The notes under the pieces: generated by a model | Told to the model about the DNA's origin: nothing | Seen by the model: the letters and a program-made list of their open reading frames with translations, nothing else | The model's database searches: none | Position numbers and translations under genes: made by a program | Source: Toxorhynchites rutilus septentrionalis | Lineage: Eukaryota > Arthropoda > Insecta > Diptera > Culicidae | DNA: 64,000 bases | Assembly: GCF_029784135.1 (NCBI RefSeq) | Contig: NC_073745.1 | Coordinates: forward strand, 84,644,666-84,708,665 | Direction: 5' to 3' | Part shown: piece after piece, positions 1 to 10,300 of the stretch | Numbering within the stretch: the first letter of the stretch is position 1 | Layout: the number at the start of each line of letters is the position of its first letter

Positions 1-254
1 AACCTCTCAAATAAAGAATAAAAAAAACCATCTAAGATAATTGAAAATAGGAAGTTTATGCTTGAATATTAATCGTACATATTACCATTATCATTACCGT
101 ATTACGATTTAACTCCATACATACAAAACAAATGTCAAATTTCGTGGTATGGGTACGTTCGTTATTCTTCGGTTCGTTTGGCGTTTACTCGCAACCTAGT
201 AACTGACAAAGACTAATCCCGGCTCAAAGGCCCATTTATACGTTAAATACAATT

Positions 255-530
255 TTGAAGGAACTCTACGATGATGATCCCCGAGAGTACAAAGCAGTGT
301 TGAGAATAACCCCTGATCAAGTGGAAACACTGTTGGATTTAATTGCTCCAAAAATACAACGCCAAGATACACCCATGAGGGATGCTATACCTATTAGAAA
401 TGACATTGATGTGCCTTTCTTCTGGAATATCGTTAAGATCATTGTCGATATTTTTTAGAATCTAGAAGCAACCATAGCTAAATTAATTCCTGAAGTATGT
501 GAAGATTTTTTTTTTAATTTTATTTATTTC
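255..530 (+). pseudogene. PIF/Harbinger transposase N-terminal fragment
   Basis: A 67-codon open stretch reads like the start of a PIF/Harbinger (HARBI1-type) nuclease. It has a segment of the form 'LLDLIAPKIQRQDTPMRDAI', and after a stop the text continues with 'IPEVCEDFF', resembling the 'TIS..IPEVC' segment of the family. The helical region between the two motifs is largely missing and a stop lies at about 458, so this is a broken remnant. No catalytic DDE residues remain. The Harbinger-like MITEs at 22.4 and 23.1 kb show that this superfamily has been active here. Family assignment comes from remembered motifs. Confidence 0.6.
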
Positions 531-773
531 GCCTTGACAACAGCTTCGTATATTAATTTGTGAAATGAAAATTATAGTAAATTTACAGATGGAAAAAATA
601 CGCGTCAAAAATTAAAATAATGAAAATGGACTTTTCCGAATCGAATATGTATTCTGTTTCTTAGAACAATTCTGTTTTTGAAAGTGGTGAGTGAATTTTG
701 AATGAAATTTTTTTGAGTTTTTTTTTTGAGTAGCTGCACTGCAGTAGCTGACTAGACCGACTCGTATGCTTAC

Positions 774-1473
774 TAGAGATGTACCATCCGCTCATGAGCT
801 GTTCCGAAGAATCGACTCTTTGAAGTGAGTTGACACGGAACAGCTCGCAAAAAAAACAAACAGCTCACTTTGATAATGATTTAGGAGAGAAAAGAGCTGT
901 AGAATTGCTGAGAGTGTGTGAGCTGTAACACTCAAATGAACTGAGCCCCTCTCGCTCTTCGTGTTATGACATCAGTTCAGTTTCAGTCTTTTGAACTGTT
1001 ATATTCGCGTTGACGACGTTGAGCTTTGTTTACTAGTTTAGGGGGCGCCAAAGATAATAATTGATTTTCAGGCAGAATGAACACGTTTTTAAAATTAAAA
1101 TTATGAATGAAAATTACCTTCTGTGTATCAAATTAGTATTCTATTTAAATGAAAACACTTTGTTTGTAGGCGGTGGAAAAATCTCAAAAGAAAATTGTTT
1201 TTGAAAACAACTTCATATTATAATGAAAAGTCTCAGTAAAAATGTCGGAAATGTATAGACAAATGGTTAAATAAGAATGCGGAATACTTGTTTCAAGTAA
1301 TTTGATAACATGATGTGAAAAATTTCATTCAATTGTTGACATTTTAAAACTGGCTTCGTGTCTTCTAATTTGATAGAGATTACACTATCGAGTTTGGGAC
1401 CCAAATTGAAAGTCGACACTGACAACTGAGCTGAAGAGCTGTTCATCATGATGAGCTGATTTGCACGCCTCTA
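774..1473. mobile_element. Non-autonomous hAT element, copy A (700 bp)
   Basis: Begins TAGAGATGTACC and ends GCACGCCTCTA, imperfect hAT-type terminal inverted repeats. It is flanked by 8-bp target duplications atgcttac (766-773) and gtgcttac (1474-1481), one mismatch. Subterminal regions are packed with AGCTGTTC/GAGCTGA motifs, the kind of array hAT transposases bind. No transposase is encoded. It is the same family as 4948-5695, with near identity over much of its length. Confidence 0.85.
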
Positions 1474-1740
1474 GTGCTTACTCGCACCGCATAAACACGG
1501 CTTAAGAGTAAGAAGCCAGTTGTCACGTCTTATCTGAAAACTTACGGTGCAATTGTCATACTTTTTCGAGTTATTTGGTTTACTTGTTGCATATCTTCAT
1601 ATAATTATTTTGTTTTAGTTTGCGTCCCTGATACGACCGTATGCGGGAAACGTTTCGGAAACGCTTAAATATATGCAATTTGCAACACATGAAGTTCAAG
1701 CGCGGTAAGAAATTATCTATATTTACAAATATGAAATTTT

Positions 1741-1803
1741 GCTAAGTGTGATAGCGATAGTGATTGTATCGACTTCTCGATTCGATTTACATAATAGGGC
1801 CCA
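1741..1803 (-). repeat. End fragment of a GGGCCCTATTATA MITE
   Basis: This stretch is the inverse complement of 24056-24115. Both run GGGCCCTATTATnnAAATCGAATCGA followed by ACAATCACTATC. It looks like one terminus of a small inverted-repeat element. The opposite end was not found. Confidence 0.5.
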
Positions 1804-1938
1804 ATGATACCTTTTCTGATGGTGTTCGAATCAGAACATTCGAACGACAACAGATATGGTCGTTAACAAGAATAAGGGCGTAGATCCATGGTAACACGCG
1901 GATTCAAATGAAGCTTGCCTTATGTTGGACCACGAACC

Positions 1939-3270
1939 TTCTTTCTTTCTTACTTCAATGGGACTAACGTTCCTAGAAGAACTTCACCGTTTCAGCGTAT
2001 TTTACTTGCGTCATTCTTATTAGCACTTAGTTGAGATTGGATGCCAAATTACAAGCCTTAAGGTGAAGGTGGAACGAAACCATTGTAGTAGTATAGGTAA
2101 AACCACGTGTATTCATGGGGTAATAGAGTTTGTGAGAGAAGAGCGTTTGTTTTACTTTTGGAACGTAAATATGTCAATTCTCTTATCAGACTGTGTGGCG
2201 CTTCACTGACACGAGTCTTAGAATACATTTGAACAAAAAATATAATTCAATACCGAAGTAAAATGTATGAACGATGTGTTCCGATGAACAATTATGAATA
2301 TAAATATATATGCAAATACACCTTTTGCATATGAATTAAAATTCTGATCATACGCGAGCGTAACATGGGCAAATTTATAACGCATGCGAATTGGGACTCT
2401 TTTGGTATTAACAAGTTCATCCGCACAGTAACTCAATGTTGATAATTCCTTAATATTTTCCTTCGTTGGTCGTATTTTTTTCACATATATCACATTCACA
2501 TATTGGAGAGCTATCTTCGTTGGCCGAGGCATTCTAATTGAATGTGATACTTTTCCGTTTACTATTTTTGACAGCAGAGACAGCCGTGGCAGTGTTCCGA
2601 GGTCTGCAATATAATTTTCTTAACCAATGTGCGGCTTGCTGAAACTTACAGTATAGACCCATTAAACGTAAAAACAATAATTGTATTGATATCAGCACAA
2701 TTTTATTTTATTGATTTTCATGACATGAAACACTATGACTCTGGAATAACATTTTATTGAGTGGTTTTTATGGCTGTTTCGACGATGTTGTCTGGCATCA
2801 GTGTTGAAAAAATAACTATGCTAGCACCACCAACACAAACAAAACCATTGCGAAAAATTGAAAAATGAAAATTTACCTTTCAGAGCACTAGCTCGAGTTT
2901 TCCGACGTTTTTCATTATACATTGCGACGGCAGATGAAAATTTAATATCTTGTGAGTAATCGATTAGAGTTTAGTTGTTATTACTCGAGGGGAAGTGTGC
3001 GAAAGCAATCATTTTCTACATACTGTTTCGCAGAGTAATTGAATATCGGACGAGGGGTCAGGGAGAGAGGGAGGTGAAAGGAATGAGCGCCATTGTGGTT
3101 TCCTTCCACCTTCACCTTAAATCTATTCTCTGATTGACAAACTCTAGAGTACGCGTGACCATAGTGCGAGTCGGAAGACACTTCTTTGACGAAAAATCCC
3201 CCCGCCAGAACGGGAATCGATCCTTAAGCCCCTGCATGATGTATATGAGGCCAATCACTTGGGCCAATCA
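1939..3270 (-). mobile_element. tRNA-headed SINE (Feilai type), split by a TTAA element
   Basis: Left part (1939-2057) matches the 3' body and tail of the SINE at 22852-23451 and 41335-41574: a CTTCTTTC-like tail, then 'cgtttcagcgtattttac'. The right part (3121-3270) resumes with the middle of the SINE ('ctctagagtacgcgtgacca'), then the B box (cgggaatcgatcc, inverse) and a decayed A box. The two halves are separated by the 1055-bp element at 2062-3116. Confidence 0.75.
2062..3116. mobile_element. TTAA-flanked inverted-repeat element (1055 bp)
   Basis: It starts GGTGAAGGTGGAACGAAACC and ends with the inverse complement of GGTGAAGGTGGAAGGAAACC. Both ends abut TTAA (2058-2061 and 3117-3120), the target typical of piggyBac-type transposases and some mosquito MITEs. 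It interrupts a SINE, so it is the younger insertion. The longest internal reading frame (2532-2218, minus, 104 codons) resembles nothing I know. Confidence 0.75.
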
Positions 3271-3559
3271 CGGGAGCGAAACTAATCAACAGTGATAAAC
3301 GACAGCATACGATTTAGGAGAGCGTATTTTAGGCGGCGTTGATGAGTGCAGGGTGTCGATTAACTGGGAAAACCTTTTTTCGAAAACTATCGATAAAATT
3401 ACGCTGAAAAACGATGCCATTAAAGTTGAGCTTCCGCACCACGCTAGATTTGGGGTACAGACTAGGAAGCGTTGCTCATTAATGGTCAGCTGAATCCCAA
3501 TAGGAAGTATCCCGTGTCGGGCACACGTACAGTGCATTGAAGACAGCATCATCCCAATT

Positions 3560-4000
3560 ACGAGAACACTTGTAATACTAACCTCGAGCCGACCGCGAGT
3601 AATCGGTTACATATTACTAACATAGATAATAAGAAAAACTGTCACAATATTGAACTCCCGGCCCCGTCAGGCTAACGCCATATGAGCCTTGATAAAAAAA
3701 TATATATTTTGGAAAGTTGAGCTTCTGTGGTGTCTGGAAACAGTTAGGGGAAGCTGGGGTAAGACGGACACGTTAAGAAGAACTTCAATTGTATCTTTGG
3801 AAACTCATGTTTTCCAAAATTTAAGAGCAGTCTCGTACAGTCAATCTACTGGTTTATGAAATGATTGGCCAAATGTTTTATAAAAATGTGTTTTTCCATG
3901 TTTTTTTTCCTTGAAATCAAACCAAGCTGAAAAGTAGAACATTTTTATCGATGCGGGATAATGGACATGTAGTGGGGGAATATGGACAGGTTATTAATAT
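3560..4000 (+). repeat. Interspersed repeat shared with 52430-52930
   Basis: The text from about 3748 ('ggggtaagacgg...ttaagaagaacttcaattg') recurs in inverse orientation at 52930-52860. The 'ggacatgtagtgggggaata' part recurs inversely near 52700-52730. The adjoining 'cgcgagtaatcggtt' near 3593 also recurs near 52443. Probably two copies of one inverted-repeat family; exact ends are not resolved. Confidence 0.5.
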
Positions 4001-4103
4001 ACGGAGCGTAGAAGTTTGACGCTCGCGAGAGGAAAAATTTCGCTCTCTCTCTCAGTGTTTGTGTGTTCAGTAACTGAAATTGAACAAACAGAGAAAGCGA
4101 TTC

Positions 4104-4568
4104 CCGGAATAAAGCGCTGGAGAAAACGACTGAAACAGAAACAACCACTCAGAAAAATTGTAGTAGGCTAGAAATATTGTGGCGCGGTACTGTATTTCAA
4201 AACAAAAATTAACCGGGCAAACATTGCTAAAGGATCGTATCCTATGTTTCAAACTAACCGGCCAATCGGTAGAACCCAGGTTTGCATGCGAAACACCGCC
4301 GCGGGTCGGCGGTGGATTCGGATCGCGTCATCTTGGCGGCTTGGGTCGCCTCGATTCCTTATCCTCGCTGAATGAGGACTTTGTCATAAATATCAGAATA
4401 AATCAGAAAAAAATGCGAAAAACGAAAACGAGAGAATAAATTTATAATAGAAATGTGAGGCATTTATACACATGGTATTTTTTTCCGTGCCACAATACTT
4501 CTAGCCTACTACACTTTTTCTAAGTGGTTGTTTCTGTAGCAGTTGTTTACTGCAGCGATATATTCCGG
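4104..4568. mobile_element. Foldback MITE with ~85-bp inverted ends (465 bp)
   Basis: The left arm (ccggaata...aaacaaccactcagaaaaa...gtagtaggctagaaatattgtgg) is repeated as an inverse complement at the right end, stopping at tattccgg (4568). Identity is highest over the inner 48 bp. No target duplication is evident. The interior encodes nothing recognisable. Confidence 0.75.
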
Positions 4569-4629
4569 TCACGATCTAAATCGTGTAACTGATGCATCTC
4601 GATGACCTCAATTCTGATCATGGTTTGTC

Positions 4630-5754
4630 CAAGGGATTCTGCTTCTTCTTTTTGGCTTTAAGAGGGTTTAAACTTTTCAGTTCATTCGCCTCTAACGTCT
4701 CCAAGGGATTGCTACGATGGCCGTCTTTTAATTGCCAGCATAGAAAATCATGAGCATAGAAATCATAACCTAAAATTAAAAATGAAGTGCTCAGCTGTGA
4801 TTTTAATTGTAAATCGTCAAGAATGCTTCCGGATGAGTAACCAAACATCGCTTGCCAAAGGAAACTATCTAACGTAATCAAATATTAACATATATGACTC
4901 CAAACATTAAACAATACGTGACCCCGCTAAGCGCGAGCCCTGTGCTATAGAGATGTGCCATCCGCTCATGAGCTGTTCCGAAGAATCGACTCTTTGAAGT
5001 GAGTTGACGCGGAACAGCTCGCAAAAAAAATCAAACAGCTCTTCAGCTCACTTTGATGATGATGAAGGAGAGAAAAGAGCTGTAGAATTGAAGAGAGTGT
5101 GTGAGCTGTAAGATTCAAATGAACTGACCGTCTCTCGCTCTTCGTGTTAAGACATCAGTTTAGTTTCATTTGTCCCTCGTCTTTTCAACTGTTATATTCG
5201 CGTTGACGGCATTGAGCTTTGCTTACCAGTTTAGGGGGCGCCAAAAATAATAATTGGCTCTCAGGCAGAATGAACACGTTTTTAAAATTCAAATTATTAA
5301 TGAAAATTAACTTCTGTGTATCAAATGAGTATTCTATTTCAATGAAAAACACTTTGTTTGCAGGCGGTGCAAAAATCTCATAAGATTTTTTTTTTGAAGA
5401 AAACTTTCTATTGTAATGTAAAGCCTCAGTAAAAATGTCGGAAATGTTGTACTCGCCGAGTCTGTTGTAAATAATAGTCTGGAATACGTGTTTCAAGTAA
5501 TTAATAATATGGTGTGAAAAATTTCATTTGAATTTTAACATTTTCAAACTGGCTTCGTGGCTATCGAGTTTGGGACCCAAATTGAAAGTCGGCACTGACA
5601 ACTGAGCTGAAGAGCTGTTCATAAAGAACAGCTCATTTAGATGAGCTGATATGATCAGAGCTGTTCATCATGATGAGCTGATTTGCACACCTCTACTGTG
5701 CTATGCTGCCTATGCTCAATTTGCATTGGATGGGATAGGGTTGCCAGAGCCCCG
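4630..5754. mobile_element. MITE with 8-bp TSD ggtttgtc, carrying a nested hAT element
   Basis: The element starts CAAGGGATTCTGC and ends GCCAGAGCCCCG. It is bracketed by exact 8-bp repeats ggtttgtc (4622-4629 and 5755-5762). Without the nested hAT copy (4948-5695 plus one 8-bp duplication) it is about 369 bp. A second copy with its own 8-bp duplication sits inside the Tc1 element at 37885-38194. The 8-bp duplication suggests hAT-type mobilisation; the inverted ends are weak. Confidence 0.8.
4948..5695. mobile_element. Non-autonomous hAT element, copy B (748 bp)
   Basis: Begins TAGAGATGTGCCATCC and ends TTTGCACACCTCTA, with exact 8-bp duplications ctgtgcta (4940-4947 and 5696-5703). It is the same family as 774-1473, with the same AGCTGTTC-rich subterminal arrays. 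It lies inside the older MITE at 4630-5754. Confidence 0.9.
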
Positions 5755-5762
5755 GGTTTGTC

Positions 5763-6511
5763 TGATTCGCTGTTGTTGGTTTCTCCACGTGATTACTATG
5801 GCAAACGCTCGGCGCGCTGTAGTTTGTTTGTTTTGTTGTCCTTCGCGCAAAGCAGAAATAAAGTTTCTCTGTGTTGAGTGCTGTTTACCTTTAAAATGCC
5901 CATGTAAAGACAATACTCTGAAGAAAACCCAAATTATGAATGGATCAATATGACGACAGTAAACTCAAGCAATGATAAATGCAACATCTACTTGGAAATT
6001 CTTTTTTTTTTCATTAAAAAATTGTGATTTCTAAAATGTTTGGTTTGAAGAAAATCGTTGAAAAACATAAAACAAATGGGCAATTTGAACGCCTTATGGT
6101 ATTATTAGCAACTAGAGACTTGTCTTGATTACATGTGATTTTCATGAAGAAAAAGCATTTACTAGTTGCCTGAAAACACCCAAAATCGGACAAAGCAACA
6201 TCATTTACCATAATATTCTCGTTCAACAATAACGGAACGCGAAACCCAATATGTTATCGCGAATTCCAATTCAACTAACAACGCCTACTAAAATCTTACG
6301 GTGAAACATATTTGGAATATTTTTTTTTAGTTTTTATTTATTGTCATTTTAAAAATTTCAATTTTTTCACGCCGTATATAAAAGGAAGGAAGGAAGTTCT
6401 AATTAGCAGGAACGGATAACGGAAATTTTTCCAGTTTGAAAGAAAAAAAAATGCACTCCTTGCGGTATATTACAACTAACAACTAATTACAACCTCATTT
6501 CCGTTTTCCAG
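5763..6511. other. Upstream/intronic DNA before the POP2 coding exon
   Basis: No gene seen. The stretch ends in a good 3' splice site (cctcatttccgttttccag, AG at 6510-6511), three bases before the POP2 start codon. An untranslated 5' exon must therefore lie further upstream, possibly outside the window; I could not place it. Confidence 0.5.
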
Positions 6512-6514
6512 GCA

Positions 6515-7321
6515 ATGCCATCTGCGGTTAGCGGTGGCGGCGGTGGAAATCATACGGTCGGTGGAGGAGGAGGAGGGGGTGGCAATGGAAATAACATGAA
6601 TCTCCCGACGAACGAAGACTGCGGCATACGGGACGTTTGGCGACACAATCTGGAGGAAGAATTCCGCACAATCCGACACATTGTACAGAAGTACCACTTC
6701 GTGGCGATGGATACCGAGTTTCCGGGCGTGGTGGCGCGTCCGGTGGGAGAATTCCGCTCGTCTGCCGACTACCAGTATCAGTTTTTGCGCTGCAACGTGG
6801 ATCTGCTCCGGATCATTCAGCTTGGGCTGACATTTATGGATGACGAGGGGCGCACACCGCCCGGCTTCTCGACGTGGCAGTTCAACTTCAAGTTTAATCT
6901 GAACGAGGATATGTATGCGCAGGATTCGATCGATCTGCTGCAAAATTCAGGCATCCAGTTCAAGAAGCACGAGGAGGACGGCATCGATCCGTTGGATTTC
7001 GCCGAGTTACTGATGACGTCCGGAATTGTGCTGATGGATAACATTAACTGGCTCAGCTTCCATTCGGGGTACGATTTTGGATATTTGCTGAAGCTTTTGA
7101 CGGATCAGAACTTGCCGGCGGAGGAAATCGATTTCTTCGAGCTGCTACGGATCTACTTCCCGACCATTTACGACGTCAAGTATTTGATGAAAAGTTGTAA
7201 GACACTGAAGGGAGGCCTGCAGGAGGTGGCCGACCAGTTGGAGTTACGTCGCGTCGGACCGCAGCATCAGGCCGGCTCAGATTCGCTGCTCACCGGGATG
7301 GCGTTCTTCAAGATGCGCGAG
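6515..7321 (+). CDS. Pop2: POP2/CNOT7 coding exon 1 (residues 1-269)
   Basis: Carries the Gly-rich N-terminus and nearly the whole DEDD nuclease domain, with all four catalytic acids. Ends in codon GAG at 7321 followed by the donor gtacat. The reading frame stays open past the donor to 7618 (see the separate entry). Confidence 0.93.
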
Positions 7322-10300
7322 GTACATGGTTTTGGTTTTCTTAAAGCTAGCAATTGTAGTAAGGGCATTGACGATAGCCAGTCTGTAGAATGCTGTAGTC
7401 TAATGGGAGATAGTGGCATCAGTGTTGGTGATGCCATTGGTGGTGGTGTAGGTGGTGATGGAGGTGATAGTGGCGATATCAGTAATATTAATAATACTAG
7501 TGGCTTCGTCAGTTTTGAGTGTAGCTGTAGTGATAGCTTTGAAATCATGCTAAATCGGTCGCTTAACCATATAGATACCAAGTTGAAGACACACGTGAGG
7601 GGAGATTCGAGCGAGTAGATGAGTTTATTTATTGGCCATGCCATGCGATTATTATCAATTGTCTTATAGTTCCTATCATTGATGAGATTTGATCTAGCTA
7701 ATTAACCATTAATATTTCGTACCTGCGAGTATAGAATACAGCAAATGAGTTTATTCCATTAATGTAGCGGTTGTTGCTCACACTGTTTGATTAGATTATG
7801 AATTGTTAAAATGAATTGAATTGTGAATTGTTTGTTACCTTAAAGGAAGGAAATATATACTTTTGAATTGAATGAAGGAAGAACGCAGATTCTCGTATCT
7901 TTTCATTACAATAAAAGCTGTTCGAAGAAATTTGCTAAACATATGACAATATGCCATGGAATAGTCCTCATTTGCTGTATACTATTGGCGAAAGAACCGA
8001 ATATTTGAAGAGATCACTGACAATTTTGGATAGCCGCAGTCGTTCTGATGAAGTTTTGTGCTAACATTGAACCGGAACAGAGTTCAAATAGAATATTTGT
8101 TTCGCCCAGGCTATCGATCTCGTATTACCCACATTAGCGATGAATACCCCGACTTTTTTTTTATAATTTAATTAGGTATGAAACCGATTAGTTGCGTTCG
8201 ACTTGAGTTTAGAAGGGAGACATATTTTCTTCAGGAAAAGGATGGGTTATATGGATATCGTAACCATGTTGATGATCACACTAAATTCGTAAACCTATTC
8301 TTATATCTACTATGTATTTGCATTTTTATTATTCTATTGTTAGTAAGAAGGGAACCGATTGCTCGCGAAGGAAGGAAATGAGGCTATAATGATACAAGGA
8401 CAATCCCACACGAAGATCGACAGCTTTAAAGAAAACATATATTTTGGACATGTAATCAAGGTCTAACCGAGCCAACACATCTCTCACCGGTACATTGGGC
8501 TGCCTTTCTCGGGCCCGAAGGGAGTTGTCCAAATTCGACCTGGCGACAAGATACACCTCGTGCGACCAAACAACGTGTTCGTTGTCGTGATAACCTTGTC
8601 CACAAACGCAGAGATTGTTGTCGGCAAGATTGATACGAAAGAGTAGCGCGTCTAACGAACAGTGATTGGACATAAGTCGGGAGATGGATGTTTCGACTCA
8701 AATCCCAACATTTGATCCGCGGCTTGAGGTTAACCTTAGGGATAATCGAGTGAAACCACCGACCCAATTTAACCTCGTTTCATTTGAGCTGCCAGTTAAC
8801 GATGGTATTTTTACGGACTAAAGAGTAAAATTAATTGAAAGCGATTGGACATTAATAAATATCGCCTTCAGGGGGTAGTGGAAACTTGGATAAATTAAAA
8901 AAAAATATTTCTGGCTTAAAATGTTTTCTGGAATGTCTACTTTACTGTAGTTTTTGTCCTAGGTTTGTCCGATGCTTTGTTTCAAAGTTATAAGCCAATT
9001 AGTGGACCTAAGTCTTTGCGTAAGAAGCGCGGATCCAATGTCCACGAATCCAAACTGGTGGAAGTTCTACCTCCGGAACGGTCCATTCGATTTCAATGAG
9101 ATAGTTTTTCCCAGATTCTCCACAAAATTTCCTGTCATCGTACGTAGCCTTTTTTTGATATTTTGAGAAATAAAATTTTGGTTAGTGTTTTTATCTCGAT
9201 TTTTGAGGCAAAAACGCAATTTTTTAACAAAAAAAATGTCGCAATTTCGTTAAAAATAAATATTTTGAAAAAATCCTACGTACGATGACAGGAAATTTAT
9301 CCAAGATTACGTAAAAAAAATCAATGGTTGAAATCGGTCCACTAGAGAAACTTGTAGAACTCCCACCAGTTTACAAGGTTTTGGCTGCAAGAGTTCAACA
9401 AACCGGTTGCGGCTATTCAAGGTACAGTCCAATTGACACCAATTTATTTTTTGTTTGTTAAGTAATATATACCTAACAAAACTGTGATATCAGATTGATC
9501 ATAGTAATTTGTTTTCTCATTGAAAAAAAACCGCGAAAATCACATACTTTTTGTGATGTTCATAGTGTACTACCCTCTTCAATCGCTCCTACTTTTGCTA
9601 ATGAGTCAACCCTCTCATTAACCCGAATTGAGCAATGTGAAGGGACCCAGGCAACAGTAATGACATAACAACATCTGGATAAAGCACCCAAAAACTTCTA
9701 GTATCTTCTCAAGGAAGTGCGGCGAGTGCTTTTCCGGCCTCACTGAACGCATAGCTTCGACAGAGCAAAGACTATCCGTTTCAATGTAATAGTGTTCAAC
9801 AGGTCGTGAGGCGACGAGGTCGTGGGCTGTCCAGCGCCCGGTGTATCATTGCCAATTCCGCAGTATACACTAAGCGAGGAAACTGAAGACTGTGGAAGGA
9901 GCTGAAAATTTCGTTGAACACTCAAAATCCTGTAGACTCGTTCATAGAGGACCCATCAGTAAAGTGCATATTGAAGTATGACTAGTGTAGCTGTCCTTGA
10001 AACCAAGCTATTGAAATAAAAAAAAATCAGTATATAAGCGGATGCCCGCTCGGAAATCCACTCAGCTACAATTGTACAGCGGTTAGAGCATGTGATCGCT
10101 GCTACAAGATTGATGTGGCGAAGCTAACATCGTTCACCAAGAAAGCGCTGATGAACGATGTCACCACCAAGAGCCTGTTTGTGCAAATGAAGGGCATGGA
10201 TGCATCGTGTTCTTTCAAGCTTCCCCTCAAGATCAAAGAGGAGTCCACCGGAGAGAAGAATGGTACCGCTAAGAAGGTGGCCAACGAGAACTTCAGCATT

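Noticed and set aside
2218..2532. 104-codon minus frame inside the TTAA element as a transposase
   Set aside because: Too short, no DDE motif or known family resemblance.
6476..6943. 155-codon minus frame over the POP2 exon
   Set aside because: Antisense shadow of the strongly conserved deadenylase exon.
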